A stretch of 64,000 bases of DNA, taken from Choanephora cucurbitarum. Taxonomy: Eukaryota; Mucoromycota; Mucoromycetes; Mucorales; Choanephoraceae. This document shows positions 22,845 through 33,968 of the stretch, one piece after another. The notes under the pieces were generated by a model that ran no database searches, was not told the DNA's origin, and worked only from the letters and a program-made list of their open reading frames with translations. A program made the translations under genes and the position numbers. Where the stretch lies: NCBI GenBank assembly GCA_025331435.1, contig JAIWNI010000066.1, positions 1-64,000 of the forward strand. Reading direction: 5' to 3'. How positions within the stretch are numbered: position 1 is the first letter of the stretch; the number at the start of each line of letters is the position of its first letter.

Positions 22845-25800
22845 TTACTGTTTCAATACAATTCGTTTAAGGGGATATCTCTGTCGAAACCATTGTCTGA
22901 CTGGACCCAACACAAAGAATCTCTCCCATACATGCACTGTTAACATATTAATGATAGAATAGATCCAAAGCTGATAGCGGAATGGTTTAGGCAGCACATT
23001 ATGGCCTAGAGGATTATTGTATGGTTCAATATAGAAATCAGGTCTTGGATAGCCTAAGGATACAAGTACATCAGGATTTCCACAGTTGAGACGCATGAGA
23101 CATCCAAAAGGATTAGGATCTATCAAGCAATGCTTTAGTATATGTTGTGAACTTCTGTCCCTCATTTACCTGCAAGTTCCCAATAACTAACAATAGCAAC
23201 AAATGTAGCCCATACAGCCACCAGAAGATAGTTACGGTACCAAGCTCGTCTAAACAAATAACCATAGTTGAACACCATGGCTGAATTGACAAACTGGAAT
23301 AAAGCAATAAAGGTCAATACATCTGCCTCAAAACTATCACCAAGTAACCACCATTTAGATGCATCTGTGGCTCTAGCATCCCATTCTCTACAGGTAAAGA
23401 AATCATCCCGTGTATAGAGCCAGATAAAAGATCCTATCAGAAACCAGACATTGATCCATAACTGTCCGAGTACAGATAAGAGCACTTCTGGGCCCAAAAT
23501 GCGTGCGGTAGGTCGATGACTGGAAAGACGCTTAGCAGCACCTGCTTGAGTGACTGCAAAGGCACAAAAGACAGTGATAAAGGCATCAATCAAAATAAAA
23601 TTCCACTGAGAGAAAGACATGGTGTAATAAAATGTACAGAACTTGACTGTGGCCATTGTCTCACCATACATAATTAGATACTTGTAACTAGCAAACGAGG
23701 TAGCCAGTGCAGAACGGCCCTGGATCAGAAGCTCAACACAGGCCTGAACTGAACGGTTGGGTGTACTGAAGGGAGACACCACAGAGGCTTCAGTTTCAGA
23801 CATGGCAATACCCACATGGGCAGAACGAAGTGCACCACAATCGTTACCACCATCACCACACATGGCTGTAATTGTCTTTTCCATAAAGAGTTCAATGCAC
23901 TGCATCTTGTCCACTGGAGTCATGCGTGCAAATATACGTGTGTCAAACAAGTAATCGCGAATTGTGCCCTCGTTCATAAACCATCGGAAAGCCTTTCCTG
24001 TCATGGCCAACTCACAACCAGAGGCTACAGCTGGCCCAATATCGGCAACGGGTTGATCTGTGTCAGTGTGTGTCCAGGTCAGTTTCTCACCATCGTCTGT
24101 ACTAGCAACATCTGCCAAGATGACATTGGTGTCTTGAGAAGGTACCAGGCCACATTGCTTTCCAATAAACACGCCTGTCAGAGCCGTATCACCAGTGATC
24201 ATGACTACGCGAACATCACCCTGCTTGATCTGTTGAATGGCAGCTGTGGTATCTGGCTTAAGTTGATTCTTAAACAACACAAGACCAGCAAAGTCCAGAT
24301 CAGACTCCAATTGATCTCTTGTCCAATTGTTCTTCAAGTCTGCCTCTTGTTCAGGAGTCAAGACGCCCAGGTCGCGATGAGCTATACCAAGGACATAACA
24401 GCCTACTTTAGCATAATCAGAGGTGACTCTATAAAAGTCTTCGGGAACATGACGAGCCGTCTCTGCTATTTTCTCAAACGAGCCCTTGCAAAACACATGC
24501 ACATGACCAGTGGAGGCATCCTTTACTGCGACTGACATGGAAGCACGCTCGTGTTGAAATTCAAATCGCTGAACGACATGCAGTGTAGGCAAGGTCGAGC
24601 TTGTGATGATATCTCCGGGAGTAATTGAAGCACCTGTCGCTTTGAACATGACAATATCTACAGGATTGCCGATATAATCGTCACGAAGCATGGTGACTGA
24701 ATGGCAAGAAGAGAGGCCCATTTGTAACAGACGACTTGTTGTCAAATGATTGAATTGATATTGAGCATCTTCAAATTGACCATGTGTAGCAGATTGAACA
24801 CCAAAAAACTCAAGTCCTTCATTGGTTAAGGTTCCAGTTTTGTCAAAGCAAAAGACCTGCACTTTGCCTGCCATTAAGATTCTTGGGAAATCAACACAAT
24901 AAACACCTTTCTTTTTTAATCTGCCAGCAGCTACTGATTGCCCTACCACCAAGATTGCTTTATAAAAAAAAAAAAGGACGTCAGTAAAAGGCAGAGTACA
25001 TCTATTCCAATAAAAAAAAAAGATGAGAACTTACCAGGCAACAAGGGATTCATGACTTGAGCTGCACAAATTGTACCATAAAACCAGGCTGTCATTCCAG
25101 TACCTCCTAACCACCAAGCTCCGAACCCAAGCAAGATAACTGCCCAGATCAGCAGCAAGCAAAACACGAGTTTTAGCTGCTCGTTGAAGATAAACGATAC
25201 TGGCTGTGGAAAGAGAATACGTTGGATCAACTGCCCTTTATCTGTATCTGTACGTGTTCTCAACACTAACGCAATGGCGTCTGGTGTACATTGCTTAGCT
25301 GTCGTACCAGCAAACAACGTGTTGTTTTTGCCTGTAGAGGATTGAGGATTAAAAGGCATTCTGTCACTACTGTTGTTTGTCAAACGCAAAGGAAACTTTC
25401 GGATAGGCAAAGGCTCTCCTGTCAATGAACTTTCATCCACAATAATATCGCCTCTCAAAATGACCGCATCCACCGGCACAGTCTTGTTGGCCTCCACACG
25501 AATGACATCTCCTGGAACGAGATCGGCTGTAGATCGGTTACTTTGCCATTGAGAGTCTCTTAAAACATGGCACAAATCGATATGCTCTGCCATCTTCTTC
25601 ACTCTCTTTTCTGACCGAAGGCGCACGACAACTTTGATAAGAGCAGCTAGCAAGATCACACAGGTATCCGATAAGCCAATCTGCCAGTAAGCTAGATAAA
25701 AGTAGCACCAAAGAATCATCAGTTGATAGATATAAAAGAAGCCTGTCAGTTCTTCCCAGAGAGCCTTGAAGAAGCTTGGTACGTTGACATCGATAAAATT

Positions 25801-27340
25801 GGGTCCCAAAATGTTCACTCGAGCGGATGCAATGGATTCGTCAAGACCCTGGTGCATTTCCAGTAAAGCTTGCGGATGCCAGCTAAAGAAGGTATTGATG
25901 TTGACTGGTTGGAATTGTTGTGTGGCGCCATCAAAGTAATAGCGTGTTGATTGGAATTCAAAGTATTTTGTATCTTGAAGATAAAGGACAGGGACAGTGA
26001 CCACCAAGGCATCAAATCCTAACCATTGTCTGACAACATCTTCAAAGTGTCCGAGCAAAGAGGTGAGTCCTTGTTGTTGATAGGATTCATTTTTCATCTG
26101 AATCACTTTGCGTGGTTTTTTGATTCGAATGTAATTGGCTTGACAGAAGGGAACAGCAATTCGGAAATGGTTTCGTATTTTGGTACGAGCTATATTGATG
26201 AATAAATACCAGCTGGTGGCCAAGAACCATGCTAAACAAAAGGCTTTGCTTGATAAATCGTAAGAGTTGTAAAACAAGCCAAAGGGAGTCTGTTGGACTA
26301 CATAGCCATAGTAATCAAGAGAAATAATCAACAAGATAACAACCCAGACAACAGAAATGAATGCAACATAAAGCATCATGAAGCCGCCGAATATGTCAGA
26401 TCTGAAACCTTTTTGTTGCAAAGGCGTTTCTTCTTCCGAATGCTGATCTTTTTCCGTGATAGCCATAGGCTCTTTTTCGTGCTTTTCTGTTTGTTCATCA
26501 CATTTGATTTCCTCAATGATAGCATGCTCATGTGTCACTGATTGGTGTGTCTAGTAAATGTAAGTCAGTTTCTAAACCAATTCGTAGTCTTATTTGTCCC
26601 CGATAATACGAAACCTTTTCTTTCGTGAACTTATAAAATGCCCATAAAGCCCAAAGGGGAAAAAATCCAAGATAAACAGATAAGTAAAATATGACAGTAA
26701 TCGCTGAAAATAGAAAGGTTAATTTGAAATTAAAATGCATATTTCTTTTTTCTGAAACAAAGTCTCATCCTAACCTTGAATAGGGAAGCTCACACCTTTA
26801 GGTGCATCACAGACATTCCAAACCATTCGATTTCTACCATCGTCTTGCAAGGTTGCCCAAGTATCTACAATGGATGTATTGTTTATCATGGATCTTGAAC
26901 ATGATTCGTGCAGCTGAATTGTGGCACGTTCAGGACTATAATGCTGGATATCTACATAGAGAGGCGTACGACATGCCATTAGCATAGTGTTGGGCTGAGA
27001 GGGACACGAGCATATTGACTGTATTGATTCACAACTCGTGTGACACATGCCATCTGGACATAATTGAGTGTTTGTGGGACAAGAGGTCGGGCCAAATTCT
27101 GTGGGACACAAAGAAAGATCTGCTACACATAACGCAGGACAAAGCACGTTGGATCGGGTAAGCAGAGGACATGCTGTTCCGTTGTTAAAATAATCGTTGA
27201 CTATGCAGATAGAAAAAAATTGAGTCTCAATTGAGTTGCTTCTCAGCTTTACATAAATTACCTGTATGAAATCTTGGAAGTGCATCAATCGATAAGACAA
27301 AGACAATAGCCAGCAAAGCTATTTCTTTAAACAACTTCAT
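22845..27340 (-). CDS. P5-type ATPase with signal peptide and Cys-rich luminal N-terminus
   Basis: A P-type ATPase of the P5 group (P5B/ATP13A-like by layout), expected in an endomembrane or vacuolar membrane; P5B relatives export polyamines. Exons 27340-27262, 27200-26775, 26703-26578, 26537-25035, 24957-23192 and 23132-22845 join to 1395 residues. Residues 1-22 are a signal peptide. Residues about 35-165 hold 13 cysteines, many as LC or SCP repeats. A membrane segment (about 170-190) follows, then the ATPase core: VDESSLTGEPLP actuator loop, NPLLP in the ion-path helix where P5 enzymes usually have PPxLP, the phosphorylation site DKTGTLTNEGL (Asp about 750), and P5-specific GDGGNDCGALR. The C-terminus carries an RLNCGNPDV motif. 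Two introns use less common GTTAG donors and one GTTTAG, chosen by frame. Confidence 0.85.
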
Positions 27341-28547
27341 TGTAGCAGCAACAAGATAAATTAAATTGGAAAAAAAAGAAAACTAAAGAAAGGAGAAAAC
27401 TGCACATCACTCAAAGCCATTGTTTTTTTGAATTGTTGTTTACGAGCAGGAACAAATAAAACTGGGAATTAAAGTTAAAGCTACACACCTTCATCTCTAA
27501 TCTAGTTTTGGCACCGGAAAATAGTTTTCCAATAGCCGCATATTGTGTTCAAAATGTCTTTTGTTTTTTCTGGAATACAGACGAAGAATAGACCCTGAGA
27601 CAAAAATGTTTACAGTCAGCGCAACACTAAAGGGTGGTTACAACTCTTCCAAGAGACGGTTACAATTTTCTCAAAAGGCAGTCTTTTCGATCTTCAGTAG
27701 ACATTTTGTTAGAGAGGGCTGCCTTTTGAGCAAACTACAAATGCTCAAGGATATTCTGGAGGAGTATTATTGCAGGTCCCCTAAACCCTCTCTTTAGTTT
27801 GAAATTGACAACATGTGGCCTATTTTTAACCATGAGCCAAAATTTTTCGATAAGATAAAATTCAGGTGATTAGAGGAAGGAGTTAGACGCATTTGTATCG
27901 TTTCTCTGACACCATGGTATCAGCCTCGTTAAAAGTATGGATTGGTGCATTATCCATGACTATATAATATTCTTTCATTTCCGAAATTCAATCCATTTTA
28001 TCCATTGTTTTCTGAAATGAAATTCATATAAGGTCAGCGACATTTCTTTTGGAAGCAAGCTTCTTTTTTTATGGTGCAATCGCTTTCTCATTACTGCTAT
28101 GTATCATTTTTGATACACGAAAAATTAACTGGTATACAATAAAGCGTTATGAGAAAGAGTCAATTCCGAAAAAAGTGGGTAAATATCTAAGTGAGTATCA
28201 TTGAAATAGATACTGGGTTTGTTTTAGAAGAGAGAAATCAAAGCCAAAAGGAAAAGGAACATATAAAGAGCAAGTTGGCGTTCTTCTGCATGATCGCTAC
28301 TGATAAAAATGAATACAGCCAATATGCAACCTTATGGATAAATCAGAGTTATGCTCCTGTATAGTTATGTTTTAGTAAGGGCCAAAAAGAAATCATTGGA
28401 ATAATAAGAAAGCTAGAGTATAAATCAACTTCTCAATTCGATCAGAATAACAAATAAATGCACTTTTGATTGTTGATCTTATATTCAAATGATCTCATTA
28501 GAATTGAAAAGGAGCCACCCTGTAAGAAGGTATACCAAACAAATTAC
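27341..28547. other. Intergenic with decayed transposon sequence
   Basis: Apart from the Tc1/mariner-type remnant annotated at 27640-28010, I see no gene. The frame at 27543-27797 on the plus strand is antisense to that remnant and is not supported. The Ty3 element inserted at the right edge. Confidence 0.5.
27640..28010 (-). pseudogene. Tc1/mariner (IS630-type) transposase, C-terminal remnant
   Basis: Read on the minus strand from about 28010, EYYIVMDNAPIHTF contains the second catalytic Asp block of IS630/Tc1 transposases. After in-frame stops and a frameshift near 27880, SPEF..LIEKFWLMVKNRP matches the usual SPELNPIExFW third-acid block. Stops and shifts show it is dead. The first catalytic block is not recognisable upstream. 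Confidence 0.7.
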
Positions 28548-28551
28548 ATAC

Positions 28552-28816
28552 TGTTCTGTGGTGCACTTGTTTTGGTAAAAACCTTTGGTATGACTGTCTT
28601 TCTACAATGGCAAAAACACAGTAATTGTGTGATGCTACACCATACACCTCAAAAACCATAAAACCACAGTAACCCACTTTATCCCACATCTTGTTTTTCT
28701 CTCTTTTTCATTCTATTTTAAATTATCTATTTCTCCACTTTACTTATATCGATTATCTCATTACCAACATTTTGTTGGTAATTATTTTTTTGAATAAAAC
28801 CCAGAACCACATAACA
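28552..28816 (+). repeat. 5' LTR of Ty3 element
   Basis: 265 bp, TG...CA ends, identical by eye to the 3' LTR. It contains an internal ACCAACATTTTGTTGGT palindrome and an AATAAA signal near its 3' end. Confidence 0.95.
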
Positions 28817-28818
28817 TT

Positions 28819-28833
28819 TGGTGCCTTCTGCCA
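28819..28833 (+). other. Primer-binding site of Ty3 element
   Basis: TGGTGCCTTCTGCC, two bases after the 5' LTR, is complementary to a tRNA 3' end of the form GGCACCA. The tRNA species was not identified. Confidence 0.6.
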
Positions 28834-28911
28834 GAATAATAGATTTCAAGAAGAGATAAGCTCAATCATTGTCAAATCTGATTCTATTCTCGCTGGATAT
28901 TATAATTAAAT

Positions 28912-31900
28912 ATGTTTGACGTCCCCAAGTTCGGTTCCAAGGATGACCCTGAATTGTGGATCTACAGATACAACAAGGCAGCGGCTATGAACAAGTGGGA
29001 TGACAAGACAAAACTCTTCTATGTAGATAACTGTTTCAAAGAAACTCTACAATTGTGGTTCATGCAACAAGACTTTCATAAATGGGAAGAATTCAAAACA
29101 GCCTTTCTACTCAAATTTACAAAAAGGGTCAACATTGATAAGCTCGTTTCAAGCATCATCAATCTGAAAATGACAAGCAACGAAACTATTTCGGATTATA
29201 TATTGAGATTTGAAGGCCTTAAAAACAAATACCTACTTGAATCTGCCAAAAGAAAACAGCAAAAGAATATAAAAGCTGCTGATGATAAAGGCAAAGAACG
29301 TGAATCTAAAGAGGTTGTGGTCGACTCTCCGGAAGAAGATTTTATTGACTTACGCATTACAGAAAATGGTTTCTTGAATTATTTTATCAAAGGAATCCAA
29401 TCCAAATCAATGAAACGATTTTTAAGAACTGAAAAGCCAAGATCTCTCAAGGAAGCTTATGACATATTAGAAGAAGTTTATGGTCCTGAAAATACTGAAG
29501 ATTCTGATTCTCACACTGATGATGGTACCTCGTACGAAATCAATAGTTCGAGTGATGAATCTGAACATGATGTGAAACCTAGCACAAACAAGACGCCTTC
29601 TAAGAAACCAAACAAGAAAGACAGTAATAGTAGTTCTGCTACAGACACCGAAAAGAGTATGAGTCGATTAGTCAATGAATTTAAGAACATGACTCTTTTA
29701 ATTGGAGAACTCGTTACTAAAACAAATCAAAATGGCAACACCCCAATCAAAAATAACAAACCTTCATGTTGGAATTGTTTAACAAGTGATCATTTGACCA
29801 AAGACTGTACTAAACCATGCAAACTGTGCAACCAAAACGGCCACAAACACTATGAATGTACTCTCTATAAGAAAAACAAACCTACGAACAATGTTCAACA
29901 AGGCTCAGAATCAATGCTTATCGAAGAAATCCTGTTATCCGAAAAGAGAAAGATCAGTGATACCGACCTGGAAAATGTGAATGACACGAGAAACGTAAGG
30001 GTATCTCGATCGGGCAAAACCGTGGAAACTCCTAACCTCAAACGGAGTACTGTTCGAACAAGTAGTAACAACCCCAATGCCTTGATGTTGCCCTCCCTTG
30101 AATCCGAACCTTATGTGCCGAAAAAAAGTAGTCGAGTTAAGAATCTTCAAGCCAGTCCTAATCATCCTTTTACAAGACCTACAACCAGTACTGATGTCAA
30201 CGCTATCAAAGCTAAAACAGAACAGATTTTAGATCGTCTATTCCATGACTCTAAACACGAACTTACGCTTGATGAGATTGCAGTGTTATCTCCTTCAGCA
30301 AGAACTGGTTTTAAGAGTAGGTTGACAAAGCCTCAGGTCAAGAAAATCAATGAAATTACCAATGCCATGGATAAGGACACAAGTGCATTGCTGGTTGAAA
30401 TCAACAATGAGTTACCTAAGGGTAAAAGCGCCCCTCGAACGAAAGGCTGGATAAATGGAGAACCTTGTGAGGTTATATTGGATGGAGGATGCACATCTTT
30501 TATCATAAGTCTAAACTTTGCCAAACAACTGGGTATCCGTGAAGTCTATCCTATAAACACTACAGTCATGTTCGGTGATGGTGCCAGTCATTCGCCTGTT
30601 GGACTAATCAAAAATCTTCGTGTACAAGTGGGTGATTCCGAAGTATTATCGGTGGACGCACTTTGTTTTGACGTTACAAAATATAACTTTATTGTTGGAC
30701 GCGAAGGCCTGCATTTACTGAAGATCGGTACCGATTGGGCTTCTCATTTCTGGTACATCAAGCGCGAGGAAGGAACGGTACCACTCGATACATATTATAC
30801 TGAAGTGCCTACCAGAGAAACCATTGATACTGAAGATGAAATTGATCCACAAGATGATGACTATGAAGAAAATTTCGTAGATCAGGATGACGTTGAAGAA
30901 GGTTATCTCATCATTGAAGTTTCTGACGATGAAGACGAGGTGGTCCCACTTAAGCCAAATGATTCTAATAGATTTGGTCAACTCATTGATAACGTTAAAA
31001 ATCAAGATAATCTCAATAAAGAAGAAAAAGATGCGCTCGTCGCTCTACTATACAAGTACGAAGATTGTTTTGGAACTAATTATGAACATTTGTCACAAAC
31101 AAACTTGTTGAAATTTCATGTGGACACGGGCAATGCCAAACCTATATATAAGAGACCGTATTCTTTCCTGTCCTTTTCTGAAAAAGAAGATCTGAAGAAA
31201 GACTTGGAAGACATGGTCAACAATGGTATACTCACGCCTAACATGCATGTTCCTGGTACGGCTGAGCATTCGGGATGGTCATTTCCGTGCAGATACGTTC
31301 CCAAAAAGACTGGAGACAAACGCCTCATTTCCAACTTTCGAGAACTGAATGCTGTAACTGTGCGAGACACTTGGCCATTACCAAACGTGGTTGATGTCAT
31401 AGAAAGTCTAGCCGGATCAAAGTGGTTCGCTGTACTCGATCTACTAAAAGCCTTTCAACAAATCGCTGTTGAAGAAAACTCTATCCCTAAATTAACTATC
31501 GCTACCCCATGGGGATCGTACTCCTACCGCTGTGTCCCCTTTGGCGTTTTGAACGGTCCTGCTGTCTTCAGTCGATGCGTGTTTCTTGCCATTCAACCCT
31601 TTCTTGGTAAATTCGCAACTAATTACCTTGACGATGTCACAATATACTCGAAGACTAAAGAGGAGCAGTTTGACTTCTTAGAAAAATTCTTTGCAAGAAT
31701 GCGTGAAGTTAATTTAAAAATGAATGCCAACAAGTGTGAATTCTTTAAGAACAAGATCACATTACTTGGTTTTGAAGTGTCTGAACAAGGTATATCGCCT
31801 TCACCTTCTAAAATTGCAAAAATCCAAAACTTTCCTCGACCAAACAATGAAACAGCTATTCGTGCGTTCGTCAACTTATGTGGGTTTTATCGCAGGCATA

Positions 31901-33681
31901 TCCCAGGGTTTGCAGATATTGCCGCACCTATGAACGAATTATTGAAGAAGAAAAACCCGTTTATTTGGAACGAATCTTGTGAGAATTCGTTTGTTTCGTT
32001 GAAAGAATCATTGGTAAATGCGGTCGCTCTTGTTCTACCTGACGCAAACACAAAATATAATTTGTATTGTGATGCCTCTGAAGTGGGTATAGGAGCATGC
32101 TTAGCTACTATGACTGAAGAAGGAGAACGTCCCGTGGTCTTCCTATCAAGAAAATTACAGCCTGCCGAAACTCGTTATCCAACGGTTGAAAAGGAACTTC
32201 TAGCCATAATTTACGCTCTCAAGAAACTCAGAAAGTACTTGCTTGACCGAGAATTTACATTATACTGTGACAACACAGCTGTATGTTATTTATTCAACAA
32301 AAATGAACCATCACAAAGACTACAACGATGGGTTATGTGTACTCAAGAATTTCAATTCAAAATTGTTCACTTACCGTCCACTAAAAACTCTGTCGCTGAT
32401 GCCCTGTCGCGCTTCCCGCCTAAAACAATTGAAGATGACGAGGATGGCGAAGACTGTATTGATGCCTTGTTTGACCACTTACTAATGGAAGAAGGTGTTG
32501 AGCCTCAATACGAAACTTGGTTAAGCGATCTCATCTTTTATTTTAACTTTCCTGGGCATCCTCAAAACACTCCCAAGATTAAGCGATTATCCTTAAAATA
32601 CTTGTATCAAGATCACAAATTATATCGAAAGATTGGTATGAGATTTGTACTTGTACCTTCCATTACACAAAGACGAGCCATTATGAATGAAGTACATGAT
32701 GGACATGGACACTACGGTGTTAATGCTTCCTGGGCAAGATTGTACAAGGACTACTGGTGGCCGTCATGTTACCAAGATATGCGCGAACATGTCCGTACAT
32801 GCAGGGAATGTCAATTGTTTTCTACTCGTACCCCAAATGCTGCATTGTCTCGAGTACCCATCCATTACATCTTCGAACAATTTGCGTTGGATTTCGTAGG
32901 TCCTTTCACCAAGTCAAATGCAGATAACTACCACATTTTGGTCGCAGTTGAATGTTTTACTTGTTGGCCAATTGCCATTGCCACACCCAATACAGAAGCA
33001 AAAACTGTTGCTAACTTTCTATACAAACATATATTTTGTCAATTCGGGCCACCAACGCACATTCTCACTGACAATGGTTCAGCTTTTGATAACGAGATCA
33101 TTGACAATTTCCTGAACTTGCTCAATGTTCATCACAAATTCACTGCGCCCTATCGACCATCCACCAATGGACGAAACGAACAAATGAATGGCAACATCGT
33201 CAAAGCCTTGAAGAAACTCGCCATCGATAATCCGAAGGATTGGGATGAACATCTCGACGCTGTTCTGTATGCGTATAGAACTAAAGCTCATTCTGTTTTG
33301 AAAATTTCGCCGTATGAATTTATGTTCGGAATAGCACCAAACTCTGCAAGAATGGATCCTTTACAGCTCTTGGGTCGTGCTCTAGGTATGGAACGGCTGG
33401 TTGAATTGAATGACAGAAATGTACAAATTGATGATCACAACGCGCTACAAGAATATGACCCCAAGCCCACTGTGAAGAGAAAATACTTTGAACCAGGAAC
33501 TCAAGTTGTACGCTTCCGTCACAATAAACATTCGAAACTTGACTCTCACTTCAAGCCCGAGGTCTTCACCGTAGTCTCTTGCTTCGCAAATGGAACATGT
33601 CAACTCGCAGATCAAATGGGTCGTCTCATCAAAAGAAGGGTCAATATTAGTTCCTTAAGAAAAATTCATTCAAGAGAATAA
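28912..33681 (+). CDS. Ty3/gypsy Gag-Pol polyprotein
   Basis: 1589 residues in a single frame. Gag-like helical region at about 1-200. Two zinc knuckles at about 285-320 (CWNCLTSDHLTKDC and CKLCNQNGHKHYEC). Aspartic protease near 523 with D-G-G (ILDGGCTSFII) instead of the usual D-S/T-G. Reverse transcriptase at about 745-920 with FGVLNGPAVFSR and YLDD near 904. RNase H at about 1050-1170 (LYCDASEVGIGA, then VADALSR). Integrase HHCC zinc finger at about 1260-1305 and a D,D-35,E core (LDFVGP, TDNGSAF, NGRNEQ). The C-terminal part is basic without an evident chromodomain. Gag and Pol are fused with no frameshift or stop, so another ratio control must exist if the element is active. Confidence 0.95.
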   Translation: MFDVPKFGSKDDPELWIYRYNKAAAMNKWDDKTKLFYVDNCFKETLQLWFMQQDFHKWEEFKTAFLLKFTKRVNIDKLVSSIINLKMTSNETISDYILRFEGLKNKYLLESAKRKQQKNIKAADDKGKERESKEVVVDSPEEDFIDLRITENGFLNYFIKGIQSKSMKRFLRTEKPRSLKEAYDILEEVYGPENTEDSDSHTDDGTSYEINSSSDESEHDVKPSTNKTPSKKPNKKDSNSSSATDTEKSMSRLVNEFKNMTLLIGELVTKTNQNGNTPIKNNKPSCWNCLTSDHLTKDCTKPCKLCNQNGHKHYECTLYKKNKPTNNVQQGSESMLIEEILLSEKRKISDTDLENVNDTRNVRVSRSGKTVETPNLKRSTVRTSSNNPNALMLPSLESEPYVPKKSSRVKNLQASPNHPFTRPTTSTDVNAIKAKTEQILDRLFHDSKHELTLDEIAVLSPSARTGFKSRLTKPQVKKINEITNAMDKDTSALLVEINNELPKGKSAPRTKGWINGEPCEVILDGGCTSFIISLNFAKQLGIREVYPINTTVMFGDGASHSPVGLIKNLRVQVGDSEVLSVDALCFDVTKYNFIVGREGLHLLKIGTDWASHFWYIKREEGTVPLDTYYTEVPTRETIDTEDEIDPQDDDYEENFVDQDDVEEGYLIIEVSDDEDEVVPLKPNDSNRFGQLIDNVKNQDNLNKEEKDALVALLYKYEDCFGTNYEHLSQTNLLKFHVDTGNAKPIYKRPYSFLSFSEKEDLKKDLEDMVNNGILTPNMHVPGTAEHSGWSFPCRYVPKKTGDKRLISNFRELNAVTVRDTWPLPNVVDVIESLAGSKWFAVLDLLKAFQQIAVEENSIPKLTIATPWGSYSYRCVPFGVLNGPAVFSRCVFLAIQPFLGKFATNYLDDVTIYSKTKEEQFDFLEKFFARMREVNLKMNANKCEFFKNKITLLGFEVSEQGISPSPSKIAKIQNFPRPNNETAIRAFVNLCGFYRRHIPGFADIAAPMNELLKKKNPFIWNESCENSFVSLKESLVNAVALVLPDANTKYNLYCDASEVGIGACLATMTEEGERPVVFLSRKLQPAETRYPTVEKELLAIIYALKKLRKYLLDREFTLYCDNTAVCYLFNKNEPSQRLQRWVMCTQEFQFKIVHLPSTKNSVADALSRFPPKTIEDDEDGEDCIDALFDHLLMEEGVEPQYETWLSDLIFYFNFPGHPQNTPKIKRLSLKYLYQDHKLYRKIGMRFVLVPSITQRRAIMNEVHDGHGHYGVNASWARLYKDYWWPSCYQDMREHVRTCRECQLFSTRTPNAALSRVPIHYIFEQFALDFVGPFTKSNADNYHILVAVECFTCWPIAIATPNTEAKTVANFLYKHIFCQFGPPTHILTDNGSAFDNEIIDNFLNLLNVHHKFTAPYRPSTNGRNEQMNGNIVKALKKLAIDNPKDWDEHLDAVLYAYRTKAHSVLKISPYEFMFGIAPNSARMDPLQLLGRALGMERLVELNDRNVQIDDHNALQEYDPKPTVKRKYFEPGTQVVRFRHNKHSKLDSHFKPEVFTVVSCFANGTCQLADQMGRLIKRRVNISSLRKIHSRE

Positions 33682-33689
33682 ATTTGTCT

Positions 33690-33697
33690 GGGGGGAG
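33690..33697 (+). other. Polypurine tract of Ty3 element
   Basis: GGGGGGAG two bases before the 3' LTR, in the expected place for plus-strand priming. Confidence 0.7.
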
Positions 33698-33699
33698 TA

Positions 33700-33964
33700 T
33701 GTTCTGTGGTGCACTTGTTTTGGTAAAAACCTTTGGTATGACTGTCTTTCTACAATGGCAAAAACACAGTAATTGTGTGATGCTACACCATACACCTCAA
33801 AAACCATAAAACCACAGTAACCCACTTTATCCCACATCTTGTTTTTCTCTCTTTTTCATTCTATTTTAAATTATCTATTTCTCCACTTTACTTATATCGA
33901 TTATCTCATTACCAACATTTTGTTGGTAATTATTTTTTTGAATAAAACCCAGAACCACATAACA
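33700..33964 (+). repeat. 3' LTR of Ty3 element
   Basis: 265 bp direct copy of the 5' LTR with no difference seen by eye. Confidence 0.95.
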
Positions 33965-33968
33965 ATAC

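Larger units (their letters stand above)
28552..33964 (+). mobile_element. Intact Ty3/gypsy LTR retrotransposon
   Basis: 5413-bp element with 265-bp direct LTRs at 28552-28816 and 33700-33964 that look identical base for base, starting TGTTCTGTGG and ending CATAACA. A tRNA primer-binding site starts TGGTGCC at 28819 and a GGGGGGAG polypurine tract lies at 33690-33697. One uninterrupted Gag-Pol frame fills the interior. The flanks share ATAC (28548-28551 and 33965-33968) as a probable 4-bp target duplication. Identical LTRs and an open frame indicate recent insertion and possibly a live element. Confidence 0.95.

Noticed and set aside
23816..24535. 239-codon plus-strand frame
   Set aside because: Lies antisense within the P-domain exon of the P5 ATPase, whose motifs are unmistakable on the minus strand.
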